64,000 bases of DNA from Microcoleus vaginatus_C (GTDB lineage: Bacteria > Cyanobacteriota > Cyanobacteriia > Cyanobacteriales > Microcoleaceae), in assembly GCA_040004035.1 (NCBI GenBank), contig JAMPLN010000015.1; one strand, written 5' to 3'. This document shows positions 27,268-36,587 of the stretch, piece by piece. The notes below the pieces were generated by a model. That model ran no database searches. It saw only the letters and a program-made list of their open reading frames with translations, and was not told where the DNA came from. The number at the start of each line of letters is the position of its first letter. Within the stretch, counting starts at the first letter, position 1. A program made the translations under genes and the position numbers.

Positions 27268-27819
27268 ATGGAGAGCAATCAGCAACCTGCAAATCATCAG
27301 CCACAAATTATTTTGATTACCGGGAACATGGCTGCCGGAAAATCAAGTGTGGCCCAATCACTTGCCGAACGCTTGCCCAAAAGTGTCCACCTTCGCGGCG
27401 ATATCTTTCGTCGCATGATTGTGAATGGACAGGCCCAAATGGCGTTAAATTTGTCAGCAGAGGCATATCAGCAGCTTCAACTGCGGTATCACCTGGCAGC
27501 AATGGCAGCGCGACAGTATCTCCAGGCTGGTTTTACGGTCGTTTATCAAGACATCATCATTGGTTCGGCACTGGCTGAGGTACTTGCCACTTTCCACGAT
27601 GTGCCGTTGTCGGCGATCGTTCTGTGTCCGAAGGCAGAAGTTGTAGCTGCACGGGATGCAGCAAGAACGAAAACCGGATATGCCAACGAAACAATGGTTT
27701 ATGCCTTCGATCGCATTCTCCGTAACGAAACCCCTCGCCTTGGCTACTGGCTGGATTCAACCCATCTAACGGTAGAAGAAACGGTCGATCGGATTTTGGC
27801 AAATTTGCAAGGTGAATGA
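27268..27819 (+). CDS. Small P-loop kinase (AAA/zeta/chloramphenicol-phosphotransferase-like)
   Basis: The protein (183 residues) has a P-loop, ILITGNMAAGKSSVAQSLAE, then the acceptor-binding style HLRGDIFRRMIVNGQAQM and a later arginine-bearing region, LCPKAEVVAARDAARTKTGY. This is the layout of small kinases related to adenylylsulfate kinase, zeta toxin and chloramphenicol phosphotransferase. The substrate is unknown, and nothing points to resistance or toxin activity. It sits between the substrate-binding gene (65 bp upstream) and the permease gene (9 bp downstream), an unusual insertion in a dpp-type operon. Confidence 0.72.
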   Translation: MESNQQPANHQPQIILITGNMAAGKSSVAQSLAERLPKSVHLRGDIFRRMIVNGQAQMALNLSAEAYQQLQLRYHLAAMAARQYLQAGFTVVYQDIIIGSALAEVLATFHDVPLSAIVLCPKAEVVAARDAARTKTGYANETMVYAFDRILRNETPRLGYWLDSTHLTVEETVDRILANLQGE

Positions 27820-27828
27820 GATCGACTG

Positions 27829-28839
27829 ATGTTTCAATATATTGCTAAACGTTTGCTGGGACTATTGCCAGTCCTTTTCGGAATCACTCTGCTAGTATTT
27901 ATATTTTTGCATTTGATACCGGGAGACCCAGCTACAGTGCTTTTGGGAGAACGGGGAACTCCCGAACAGGTGGAAATTTTGAGAGCCAGGTTGGGTCTGA
28001 ATCAGCCTTTACCTTTGCAATATTTGGCTTTTTTAGGGAGTTTGCTGCGCTTGGATTTGGGAAATAGCATTATTAGCGGTATTCCGATAATTGATGAAAT
28101 TACAAGCCGCTGGCCTGCTACTTTTGAACTGTCTGTGGTGGCGATGTTGGTGGCACTTTTTATCGGAATTCCGGCGGGGATTTTGGCTGCTGTTCGGAAA
28201 AATAGCTGGCTGGACAATCTCGCGATGAGCGGTTCGTTAATTGGCGTATCTTTGCCTGTGTATTGGTTGGGATTGATGTTGATTTATTTGTTTGCTGTTT
28301 ATCTGAAATGGCTGCCTCCTAGCGGGCGGATCAGTGTAGATTTGGGGTTTGGTTTTAAGTCGATTACGGGTGTTTATGTTTTGGATGCGTTGCTGAGGTG
28401 GGATTTGGCGGCTTGGCGGGATGCGATCGCCCATTTAATCCTTCCAGCTTTGACTTTAGGAACTATTCCTCTGGCGATTATAGCTCGCATCACTCGTTCT
28501 GCGATGCTGGAAGTGCTTTCTCAAGATTACATCCGCACTGCGAGGGCGAAGGGATTGCCGGAATATTGGGTGATTTTGAAACACGCTTTGAAAAATGCGT
28601 TTTTGCCGATCGTCACAACTATAGGTTTGCAGTTCGGCACTCTTTTAGGCGGCGCTATTCTGACTGAAACGATTTTTTCGTGGCCGGGAATTGGTTCTTG
28701 GATTTATAGCGGTATTCTGACGCGGGATTACCCAATTGTCCAAGGAGGAGTAATTTTTGTGGCTGTAACTTTTGTACTGATTAATCTGGCGGTTGATATT
28801 TCCTATGCTTTTTTCGATCCGAGAATTCAGTACCGTTAA
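27829..28839 (+). CDS. ABC transporter permease, DppB/OppB type
   Basis: The 336-residue membrane protein has the DppB/OppB N-terminus (FQYIAKRLLGLLPVLFGITL, then HLIPGDPATVLLGERGTPEQ) and six transmembrane helices. The EAA loop (YIRTARAKGLPEYWVILKHA) contacts the ATPase. It would import the ligand captured by the lipoprotein encoded upstream. The usual partner permease DppC and the two ATPases are not in this window, so they must be elsewhere, as is common in cyanobacteria. Confidence 0.92.
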   Translation: MFQYIAKRLLGLLPVLFGITLLVFIFLHLIPGDPATVLLGERGTPEQVEILRARLGLNQPLPLQYLAFLGSLLRLDLGNSIISGIPIIDEITSRWPATFELSVVAMLVALFIGIPAGILAAVRKNSWLDNLAMSGSLIGVSLPVYWLGLMLIYLFAVYLKWLPPSGRISVDLGFGFKSITGVYVLDALLRWDLAAWRDAIAHLILPALTLGTIPLAIIARITRSAMLEVLSQDYIRTARAKGLPEYWVILKHALKNAFLPIVTTIGLQFGTLLGGAILTETIFSWPGIGSWIYSGILTRDYPIVQGGVIFVAVTFVLINLAVDISYAFFDPRIQYR

Positions 28840-28850
28840 TGAAAAGGAAA

Positions 28851-29261
28851 TCAGACACGAAATGCTTGTTTAACATCCGGCCGCAGCAGGTAGTAAATGC
28901 TAGCCACTGCAAAACCCAGAGTTAAAAAATTGACTGCTGTACCGCCGCTGCCCAACATTTTGGCAATTTGCGCGAGGGTGGCGATGATATGGACAATTAA
29001 CGTTCCCGTCCAAGCCCAATTTTTGAGTTGAAACAAGCCCCAAGTTAAGAGTAAGGAGAGAAGGCCTAAGATGAAACTAATCGCAGCAAAAATTCCAATG
29101 AAGCCGCCGATTACAGCGCCAACTTTTGCCCCGCCGAAAGCCGCACCGAGACCGCCAAAAATGCCTGCAAAAAGTAAGATGAACAAACCATCAAGGAGGC
29201 TGAATACGCCGCTAATGAGCTGCAAAATTGCCAAAACTGTAACGCTTTGAGGACGATTCAT
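28851..29261 (-). CDS. Four-helix membrane protein, unknown
   Basis: The product (136 residues) has four hydrophobic helices with a Gly/Ala-rich second one (GGLGAAFGGAKVGAVIGGFI), a charged N-terminus (MNRPQSV) and a C-terminal YYLLRPDVKQAF. The pattern, with a YLLRPxVKxAF end, is common in small bacterial membrane proteins of unknown function. It is convergent with the permease gene, with 11 bp between stop codons. No function is proposed. Confidence 0.65.
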   Translation of the reverse strand: MNRPQSVTVLAILQLISGVFSLLDGLFILLFAGIFGGLGAAFGGAKVGAVIGGFIGIFAAISFILGLLSLLLTWGLFQLKNWAWTGTLIVHIIATLAQIAKMLGSGGTAVNFLTLGFAVASIYYLLRPDVKQAFRV

Positions 29262-29783
29262 TGTTTTGATTTTCCATTTTTAACGGATTTGAAAAATATT
29301 TTAACCTGTTGTGGACACAGGGCGGATATGTATTCAGGACTTACGCACCGCTACCCGTGAAACCGGGTTTATGAGAATAAGTGTGTCCATACTGTGTCGT
29401 AGCGAGATTCGCACTGGCAGATCCCGCTGCGATGATCGCTAGCAGGAGTCCGCAATGACCTAGTGATGGTCGATCGCCCCCTGCCATATCCGCCTTTGTT
29501 GCTGGTGAGAAGCGCGCTCCTAGATGCCAAAAACAATATTATCTGCTAAAATATATTTTAATTGGCCAGCAGCCAGGAGCGATTTTGTTTAGAACCACCT
29601 CTTTAGGCTGAAAAAACTTAACATTATTTAATAAATTGCAACGATTAGCTATAATTGTTTACAGGTGCTGGTTGGGGAACTTTTTTTAAATCACCCGATC
29701 GGATGAGTCTGAAAGACGATGCCGAGCATCAGAAAAAATTTTACCTTTAAAGGTAATCCTGAGATTAAATTAGGTGAGTCGGT
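29262..29783. other. Intergenic stretch with worn palindromic element
   Basis: A worn copy of the CCCGG element (GGACTTACGCACCGCTACC, then GTGAAACCGGGTTTAT) lies at 29338-29375. Just before the HlyD gene there is ACCTTTAAAGGT, a perfect 12-bp palindrome (29742-29753), which could be an operator. No gene is seen. Confidence 0.5.
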
Positions 29784-31652
29784 ATGATCGTTAGCCCCAA
29801 AAAGGAAACTGCTCAGGTCAAGGTGGAAGATACTCAGACTGTAGACACCAAGGCCGCAGAGACCAAAATAGCAGATAAAAAAACCGCCCAAAAGCAGTCT
29901 CCGAAGAAACCCGCGCGCAAACCGCAGCGGTGGGCGATTGGGTTGGTTGCAGCCGGGTTGCTAGCTGTACCGACCACTATATATTTAGCAAAAAGTCGAT
30001 CGCAGCCGAAAGTAGATGCGATCGCCACTATGACAGTGCCGGTGGAAGCACAAAACCTCACGGTGCGGATCACGTCGAGCGGCACCGTGCAGCCCGTACA
30101 GCGCGTGAATCTCAGCCCCAAAGGCTCCGGCCGGATCGCAGAATTATTTGTCGAACAGGGCGATAAAGTCGAAGCAGGACAGATTGTTGCGCGCATGGAA
30201 AGCCGCGATGTAGAAGCTCAACTCGCTCAAGCTAAAGCCCGCGAAGCCAGCGCGCGAGCTAGACTCGCCAAAATCGAAGCAGGAAATCGATCCGAAGACA
30301 TCGCCAGCGCCCGAGCGCGCTTAGATCAAGCCGAGGCCAGTCTCGCGCAACTCCAAGCCGGTAGTCGCGTGGAAGAAGTTGCAGGAGCCAGAGCTCGCTT
30401 GCAGCAAACTCAAGCAGGCTTGCAGCGACTGCGAGCCGGCAGCCGCGTTGAAGAAGTCAGCCAAGCGCGAGCTCGTTTAGCCCAAGCTAAAGCTCGTTTA
30501 GCAGATGCTCAAACCGGCAGTGTCCAACAAGAAATTGCTCAAGCACAAACGCAAATTGACTCGAGTAAAGCCCAAGCCGAACTAACCGCTCAACGGGTGG
30601 AACGCAACCGACCGTTAGTGGAAGAAGGTGCTCTTGCTAAAGATAAACTCGATGAATTAATTAAAGAAAATCGTACAGCCCAAGCTAAATTAATAGAATC
30701 TCAAAGACGCCTACAACAACTACAAGAAAATCGGCTGTCGCAAATTCAGCAACTGCAAGCTGCTGTGCAAGTCGAGCAGCAAGCATTGAACCAATTGCAA
30801 AACGGCACGCGATCAGAAGAAATTGCGAGAGCCGAAGCAGAAGTTGCCGAAGCTAAAAGCAAATTAGCGCAAGTAGAAAACGGCAACCGTCCAGAAGAAA
30901 TCGCTAAAGCCGAAGCAGCAGTTGCTGAAGCAAAAAGCCAATTGGCGGCACAAGAAAACGGTTCTCGCCCGGAAGAAATAGCTCAAGCTCAAGCTGAATT
31001 AGCCGAAGCTCAAGCTCAAGTCCGCTTTCAAGAAGTGCAGTTAGAAGATACGAAAGTTCGCGCTCCCTTTGCTGGAATTATTACCCAAAGATACGCCATT
31101 CAAGGAGCTTTTGTAACTCCGGCAACTTCGGCATCGGAAGCTACTTCGGCAACTTCGACATCGATTGTCGCTCTAGCTAGAGATGTGGAAGTTTTGGCGA
31201 AAGTCCCGGAGGCTGATATCAGTCAAATTAAATCGGGTCAAGAAGTTGAAATCGTGGCGGATGCTTATCCAGATAAAGTGTTTAAAGGCCGCGTTAAATT
31301 AATTGCGCCGGAAGCTGTTAAGGAACGGGATGTGACGCTATTTCAAGTGCGAGTTGCGATCGACACGGGCAAAGAGTCGCTGCAATCGGGGATGAATGTA
31401 GATTTGAGATTTGTAGGTCAAAAGCTGAGCAATGCTTTAGTTGTGCCGACGGTGGCAATTGTGACTAATAAAGGTCAAACGGGTGTGCTGGTTCCAGATG
31501 AGAAACAACAGCCGAAGTTTAAGCCTGTTACGGTTGGATCGACTATTGGCAACAAGATTCAGATTTTGGAGGGTGCCGCAGCGGGCGATCGCGTTTTTAC
31601 CGAACTTCCTCAAGGTAAAAAACTGGAGGATATTATCAAGAATCAGAAATAG
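29784..31652 (+). CDS. HlyD/MacA-type periplasmic adaptor with long coiled-coil hairpin
   Basis: The protein (622 residues) is anchored by one N-terminal transmembrane helix (about 49-67, WAIGLVAAGLLAVPTTIYLA). The biotinyl-lipoyl half motif (RITSSGTVQPVQRVNLSPKG) precedes a very long Ala/Glu/Gln-rich hairpin (about 110-430) with repeated 'ARARLxQAxAxLxxLxxGSR' units. The second half motif (VRAPFAGIITQRYAI) and beta-barrel domains follow. Adaptors of this type join an inner-membrane pump to an outer-membrane channel. Two MacB-type permeases follow on the same strand, so this is an export system. The hairpin is longer than in MacA, closer to DevB-like proteins. Confidence 0.9.
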   Translation: MIVSPKKETAQVKVEDTQTVDTKAAETKIADKKTAQKQSPKKPARKPQRWAIGLVAAGLLAVPTTIYLAKSRSQPKVDAIATMTVPVEAQNLTVRITSSGTVQPVQRVNLSPKGSGRIAELFVEQGDKVEAGQIVARMESRDVEAQLAQAKAREASARARLAKIEAGNRSEDIASARARLDQAEASLAQLQAGSRVEEVAGARARLQQTQAGLQRLRAGSRVEEVSQARARLAQAKARLADAQTGSVQQEIAQAQTQIDSSKAQAELTAQRVERNRPLVEEGALAKDKLDELIKENRTAQAKLIESQRRLQQLQENRLSQIQQLQAAVQVEQQALNQLQNGTRSEEIARAEAEVAEAKSKLAQVENGNRPEEIAKAEAAVAEAKSQLAAQENGSRPEEIAQAQAELAEAQAQVRFQEVQLEDTKVRAPFAGIITQRYAIQGAFVTPATSASEATSATSTSIVALARDVEVLAKVPEADISQIKSGQEVEIVADAYPDKVFKGRVKLIAPEAVKERDVTLFQVRVAIDTGKESLQSGMNVDLRFVGQKLSNALVVPTVAIVTNKGQTGVLVPDEKQQPKFKPVTVGSTIGNKIQILEGAAAGDRVFTELPQGKKLEDIIKNQK

Positions 31653-31734
31653 GGCATAGGGCAGAGGGCCGAGGGCATTACGAATTGTGAATGGCAAATT
31701 GGTTGTTTGTTATTTGTTATTTCATGATTGCTCC

Positions 31735-31787
31735 TTTTTCCCTCTTCCCTCTTCCTTCTTCCCTCTTCCTTCTTCCTTCTTCCTTCT
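31735..31787. repeat. Seven-base tandem repeat (TTCCTTC/TTCCCTC)n before a permease gene
   Basis: The array is built from TTCCTTC and TTCCCTC units and ends 7 bp before the ATG of the permease at 31795. It fills the place where a ribosome-binding site should be. The longer ORF starting at 31687 translates the array as FFPLPSSF units, which is not part of the family. Confidence 0.9.
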
Positions 31788-31794
31788 AAAAATT

Positions 31795-33012
31795 ATGGAT
31801 ATTGTTGAAAGCGTCAAAATGGCCGTCACAACTTTGATGGCAAACAAGCTTCGCAGCACCTTGACGATGTTAGGAATTATCATCGGCAATGCTTCTGTCA
31901 TTTCGATGATCGGTATCGGCGAAGGAGCTCAAACATTTATCGAGGGACAGGTTAACTCTCTGGGTTCAAACTTGCTATTTGTCATTCCGGGAAGTCCTGA
32001 AGCGCAAAGCCGCCCGGTAATTCCGCCCCAGACTTTAGTAGTGGAAGATGCAGAGGCGATCGCATCTCAAGTTCCTTCTGTCCAAGACGTGGCACCAACT
32101 ATCAATGATAGTCAACTCGTTACCTACCGCAATAAAAACGTTTCGTCTTCCATTGTCGGAACTACCCCAGAATTTCTGACAGTCAGAAGCTTTGATGTCG
32201 GTCAAGGGCGATTTTTAAGCAAATTAGATTTAGAAAGACAAGAAAATGTGGTTGCTTTAGGATCGGAAGCAGCAGAACAATTGTTTGGAAATACACAGCC
32301 AATTGGTCAATACATCCGCATCAAAAACTCGAGTTTTCAAGTGATTGGAGTCATGCAGGCGAAAGGTTCCAGCTTTGGCGACAATCAAGATATGAATGTT
32401 TATTTGCCGCTGACAACAATGGCAAATCGCATCGTAGGTCGCTCGTCTCCCTACGGTACAAAAGTAACATTTATTTCGGTTGCCATCAAAGATGAAACTA
32501 TGATGCAAGCTGCCCAATTTCAAATAGAAAATCTGCTCAGGTTGCGTCACAAAATTACTAAGGAAGATGATTTTACTGTCCGAAATCAGAAAGAGTTAAT
32601 GAAAACTTTGGGCAGCATTACTGGCGGTTTGACGTTGATGTTGGCTTTCGTGGCGGCAATTTCGCTGTTTGTCGGCGGCATCGGGATTATGAATATCATG
32701 CTGGTTTCTGTTACCGAACGCACGAAGGAAATTGGATTGAGAAAGGCGATCGGAGCTTCTCAGCAAGATATTCTAATTCAGTTTATGATAGAGTCTGTGA
32801 TTTTGTCAGCGGCAGGCGGGGCGATCGGCACTGGATTCGGTATCGGCGGCGTGCTTTTAGTAGCTGCTTTTACTCCCCTGCAAGCTAGTGTTTCCCCAAT
32901 GGCGATCGCACTTGCAGTCGGTGTTTCCGGCAGCATCGGCTTATTTTTCGGCATCGTACCTGCAAAACAAGCTGCTAAACTCGACCCGATTGTCGCATTG
33001 AGAAGTGCTTAA
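31795..33012 (+). CDS. MacB-type ABC permease (first of tandem pair)
   Basis: The permease (405 residues from ATG 31795) has the MacB/FtsX architecture: an N-terminal transmembrane helix (MANKLRSTLTMLGIIIGNAS), a large periplasmic domain (about 60-275), then three C-terminal helices with GIGIMNIMLVSVTERTKEIG and LRKAIGASQQDILIQFMIES. Such permeases do not move substrate through the membrane but transmit force to a periplasmic adaptor. The start is fixed by alignment with the paralogue at 33184, which begins MNFIESVKMA. No Shine-Dalgarno is seen because the repeat array abuts the start codon. The ATPase is not encoded here. Confidence 0.9.
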   Translation: MDIVESVKMAVTTLMANKLRSTLTMLGIIIGNASVISMIGIGEGAQTFIEGQVNSLGSNLLFVIPGSPEAQSRPVIPPQTLVVEDAEAIASQVPSVQDVAPTINDSQLVTYRNKNVSSSIVGTTPEFLTVRSFDVGQGRFLSKLDLERQENVVALGSEAAEQLFGNTQPIGQYIRIKNSSFQVIGVMQAKGSSFGDNQDMNVYLPLTTMANRIVGRSSPYGTKVTFISVAIKDETMMQAAQFQIENLLRLRHKITKEDDFTVRNQKELMKTLGSITGGLTLMLAFVAAISLFVGGIGIMNIMLVSVTERTKEIGLRKAIGASQQDILIQFMIESVILSAAGGAIGTGFGIGGVLLVAAFTPLQASVSPMAIALAVGVSGSIGLFFGIVPAKQAAKLDPIVALRSA

Positions 33013-33183
33013 TTAGTTTGTTGACGGTTGGCTGTTGAAGGTTGACTGCTGACTCTAGTAATTAGTTATTAAGTATGTCATTTTCGCTGTGCGTCGCAAT
33101 CCCAATGCCCTGGGATTTTGCCGCACAGAAAACTATGAAATACGGCTGTATTTCTTCTTCCTTCTTGTTCATTTAAAGAAAAT

Positions 33184-34404
33184 ATGAATTTTATTGAAAG
33201 CGTCAAAATGGCCGGTCAAACGCTACTAGCCAACAAAACTCGCAGCAGTTTAACAATGATTGGCATGATTGTCGGCAACGCCTCAGTAATTGCCATGATT
33301 GGAATTGGAGAAGGAGCTCAAAAATTTGTAGCAGGACAAGTTCAATCCCTGGGTACAAACGTATTAATCGTGAGGCCGGGAGTTCCCAACGCTAGGCGAA
33401 GTACCATCTCAAGTGCGCCTCAAACTCTCGTACTGCCAGACGCAAAGGCGATCGCCACTCAAGTTCCCTCCGTTCAAGGCGTGTCAGCAGAACTTAACAG
33501 TTCAGAGATTGTTCGCTACAGCAACAAAAATGTTTCTGCTCTAATTTTTGGCACGATTCCCGAATTTCTAGAAGTCAGAAGTTTTGAAATGGCAAAAGGG
33601 CGGTTTTTGACCGAACTTGATGTTAAGCAAAGTAACCAAGTTGTGGTTCTCGGTTCAGAATTAGCGGAGAAACTTTTTGGGAATACAAATCCCTTGGGCG
33701 AACAGGTGCGAATCCAAAATGTCAGCCTCAAAGTAATTGGAGTATTGGCGCCCAAAGGCACATCTTTTGGTACGAATTTTGACAATTCCGCCGCTGTGCC
33801 GATCGCCACAATGGCCAATCGCATAGTCGGGCGCACATCTCCCTACGGTTTGGCTGTCACGTCGATATTTATTTCGATTAAAGATGAATCGCAAATGGAT
33901 GCGGCGCAATTTCAGGTGGAAAACCTGCTGAGACTGCGGCACAAAATTACTACCGAAGATGATTTTAGTGTCAGGAATCAGAAAGATTTAATGGCAAGAA
34001 TGGGGGCAATTTCCGGCGCTTTGACTCTGATGCTAACTGCTGTTGCCAGCATTTCCCTATTAGTCGGCGGCATTGGCATTATGAACATTATGCTTGTGTC
34101 CGTTAGCGAGCGCACTCAGGAAATTGGGCTCAGAAAGGCGATCGGCGCATCCCAACAAGATATCTTGTTTCAATTTATTGTCGAAGCTGTAATTTTATCC
34201 GCTGCCGGAGGGATCGTCGGTACTGGCGTAGGTGTCGGGGGTATCTTGCTGGTAGGTAATTTCACGCCATTGCAAGCTGGAATATCACCCGTGGCGATCG
34301 CCCTTGCTGTCAGTGTATCCGGTGCAGTTGGCCTCTTTTTCGGCGTTGTCCCCGCCCGCCAAGCCGCCAAACTAGACCCGATCGCAGCTTTGAGAAGTGC
34401 TTAA
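33184..34404 (+). CDS. MacB-type ABC permease (second of tandem pair)
   Basis: This 406-residue protein is a close paralogue of the preceding permease along its whole length: MNFIESVKMAGQTLLANKTR at the start, LLVGGIGIMNIMLVSVSERT near the C-terminal helices, and PARQAAKLDPIAALRSA at the end. The pair probably arose by tandem duplication and may form a heterodimer, whereas MacB itself is a homodimer. AAAGAAA precedes the ATG. The gap before it (33013-33183) contains another short TTCTTCCTTCTTG tract and no gene. Confidence 0.9.
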   Translation: MNFIESVKMAGQTLLANKTRSSLTMIGMIVGNASVIAMIGIGEGAQKFVAGQVQSLGTNVLIVRPGVPNARRSTISSAPQTLVLPDAKAIATQVPSVQGVSAELNSSEIVRYSNKNVSALIFGTIPEFLEVRSFEMAKGRFLTELDVKQSNQVVVLGSELAEKLFGNTNPLGEQVRIQNVSLKVIGVLAPKGTSFGTNFDNSAAVPIATMANRIVGRTSPYGLAVTSIFISIKDESQMDAAQFQVENLLRLRHKITTEDDFSVRNQKDLMARMGAISGALTLMLTAVASISLLVGGIGIMNIMLVSVSERTQEIGLRKAIGASQQDILFQFIVEAVILSAAGGIVGTGVGVGGILLVGNFTPLQAGISPVAIALAVSVSGAVGLFFGVVPARQAAKLDPIAALRSA

Positions 34405-34726
34405 TCAATATATACTTATTCATTTACACAATCCGCGCCTTTGATGCTGGTAAAAGTATCTTGCTCTAAATATTAAAAAAAACTGTTTTTTTATAAAAAA
34501 TTAACAACCTTGCAGTATCTAGTGCAGTTTAAATGTCTGTATTTTTACGCAGATTCAAAGCGCAAAACTTCCTAAAAAACCCGTTAACTCTTAAATAAAG
34601 CTTTACAGTGGCGTTTACTTCTAAACCAGAAAGTTTAATAATAATTAAATCAGGGGTAAACAGACCTAAGCATCTACAGATGGTACTAAACCTTTGCGCT
34701 TTAATCAAAATATCCAATAAATAAAC
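34405..34726. other. AT-rich intergenic stretch before the haloperoxidase gene
   Basis: The 322 bp contain poly-A/T stretches near 34475-34505 and no convincing ORF or repeat. The promoter of the haloperoxidase gene presumably lies here. Confidence 0.35.
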
Positions 34727-36457
34727 ATGGCATCCCTGACCCCTAGTCCTGAATTTGACTATCTCGAAGGAACCATCCAACCAGACATATTTAAGGCCTT
34801 GGATGGCAACGACATAATTTATGCCAACAGCGGAGACGACTATCTCGAAGGCGATGCAGGCAAAGATAAAATCTGCGGCGACCTAGGCAACGATACGATT
34901 GTTGGCGGTGGGGACGACGACATCCTCTGGGGAGGCAAAGGCAGCGACCTAATTGGTGGCGATTCCGGCAACGATCTCATCTATGCGGGCGCAGGTAGCG
35001 ATACCATGAGCGGCGGCACAGGCGATGATATATTTGCCATTGCTAAAGGCAGCGGCGGCCCAACTTTAGCCACAGCCGACTACATCGCCGACTTCGGCAA
35101 CGGCAATGACAAAATTCGATTGTTAGACGGCCTCAGCTTTGAAGATTTAAACATCCAGCAAGGCACCGGCGCCAACAGCAACAGCACCGTAATTCAAGAC
35201 AAACTCACGGGCGAGTATTTAGCAGTCTTGCAAGGAGTCAACAGCAACACAATCAACCGCGACCAATTCACAAATCACCTATCGGGAAACCCTGTCATCG
35301 AGTGGAACGGAGTCATGCTGAATGCAGTGCGGACAGCCAGCACCGCGCCTCCCCTCGCCTCCCGCAACATGGCAATGGTTCACGCAGCCATTTACGATGC
35401 TGTTAACTCGATCAGCAAAAAATACACCCCTTACCTCGTGGAAATAGACCCACCCGCAGGTACATCAGCAGAAGCAGCCACCGCCGCGGCCGCCCACCGC
35501 GTCTTAGTCAACCTCTACCCAGGACAAGCAGCCACATTTGACGAAGCATACGCATCGTCTCTAGCTAAAATTACCGATGGCAAAGCCAAACAAGACGGGA
35601 TTGCCCTCGGACAGCAAGTTGCTGACCAAATTATCAGTTCGCGGAGTACAGACGGCATCACGAAAGTAGTGCAGTACACCCCCTCAACCGACCCCGGCAG
35701 TTGGATACCTACTCCCCCCGCTTTTTCCGGAGGGCTAGCGCCACAGTGGGCCGAAGTTACTCCCTTTGCCATGACTAGCGGTTCTCAGTTCCGCCCGGCC
35801 GGCCCGCCCGCCCTTGACAGTGCCAAGTACGCAGAGGAACTTAACTACGTCAAAGAAATCGGCAAAAGTGACAGCCTCACGCGCACCCCAGACCAAACAG
35901 TCATCGCCAAATTCTGGGCCAACGGCGCCGGGACGTTTACGCCTCCGGGTCACTGGAACCAAATCGCCGAAGAAACATCGACTCTCACTGGTCAATCCTT
36001 AGAAGATAGCGCCCGCTTGTTCGCCCTGCTGAATATTGCTCTCGCCGATGCAGCTATTAGTTGCTGGGATGCTAAGTACCAGTACAATTTATGGCGGCCG
36101 GTGACAGCTATCCGCCAAGCTGATACGGACAACAACCCCGACACGACAGCCGACCCCCTGTGGACGCCGCTGCTAACTACTCCGCCGTTCCCTGAGTACA
36201 CGTCGGGCCACAGTACCTTTAGCGGTGCTGCTGATCCTGTTATGAGTTCTGTATTTGGTTCCGATTACGGCTTTGGAGATCGGGGAGACAGGAGTGTCAA
36301 CACTTTGCGAACCTACCAAAACTTCAGCGAAGCGGCCGATGAATCGGGCATGAGTCGCATTTACGGAGGCATCCATTTCATGAGTGCTAACGTAAATGGC
36401 TTGAGTGCTGGTAGAAATGTGGGTAACTATGTTGTCCAGAATTTCTTAACAGCCTAG
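34727..36457 (+). CDS. RTX calcium-binding repeats fused to a vanadium-dependent haloperoxidase domain
   Basis: Residues about 20-105 hold RTX nonapeptides (GNDIIYANSGDDYLEGDAGK, then GGGDDDILWGGKGSDLIGG) that bind calcium and are typical of proteins secreted by type I systems. From about 185 the sequence is a vanadium haloperoxidase/PAP2-like domain: NMAMVHAAIYDAVNSI, then the vanadate-binding residues in KYQYNLWRPVTAI, the YTSGHSTFSG motif with the acid-base His, and SRIYGGIHF. Such enzymes oxidise halides with hydrogen peroxide. Halide preference cannot be read from sequence. No signal peptide is present, and RTX repeats normally sit at the C-terminus for export, so the N-terminal position is odd. 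Confidence 0.87.
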   Translation: MASLTPSPEFDYLEGTIQPDIFKALDGNDIIYANSGDDYLEGDAGKDKICGDLGNDTIVGGGDDDILWGGKGSDLIGGDSGNDLIYAGAGSDTMSGGTGDDIFAIAKGSGGPTLATADYIADFGNGNDKIRLLDGLSFEDLNIQQGTGANSNSTVIQDKLTGEYLAVLQGVNSNTINRDQFTNHLSGNPVIEWNGVMLNAVRTASTAPPLASRNMAMVHAAIYDAVNSISKKYTPYLVEIDPPAGTSAEAATAAAAHRVLVNLYPGQAATFDEAYASSLAKITDGKAKQDGIALGQQVADQIISSRSTDGITKVVQYTPSTDPGSWIPTPPAFSGGLAPQWAEVTPFAMTSGSQFRPAGPPALDSAKYAEELNYVKEIGKSDSLTRTPDQTVIAKFWANGAGTFTPPGHWNQIAEETSTLTGQSLEDSARLFALLNIALADAAISCWDAKYQYNLWRPVTAIRQADTDNNPDTTADPLWTPLLTTPPFPEYTSGHSTFSGAADPVMSSVFGSDYGFGDRGDRSVNTLRTYQNFSEAADESGMSRIYGGIHFMSANVNGLSAGRNVGNYVVQNFLTA

Positions 36458-36518
36458 GAAAGTGGGGGCGGGTTTACGAGATTGCTGAGATGTTGCACCA
36501 TTTTCAATAATCTTTTTA

Positions 36519-36583
36519 GGAACAGGCAAGATGCCTGTTCCACAAAGAGTTGATTTCTTGTGGAACAGGCATCTTGCCTGTTC
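36519..36583. terminator. Long inverted repeat between convergent genes, likely bidirectional terminator
   Basis: AGGAACAGGCAAGATGCCTG (36519-36538) recurs as its reverse complement CAGGCATCTTGCCTGTTCCT (36564-36583), and each arm is itself palindromic. It lies between the haloperoxidase stop (36457) and the stop of the PlsY-dikinase gene (36588). The same kind of repeat is common between cyanobacterial genes. Confidence 0.75.
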
Positions 36584-36587
36584 CTAA

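Noticed and set aside
31687..31794. Longer start of the first MacB-type permease including FFPLPSSF units
   Set aside because: The extra codons translate a seven-base repeat array, and the paralogue at 33184 begins at the equivalent of ATG 31795.
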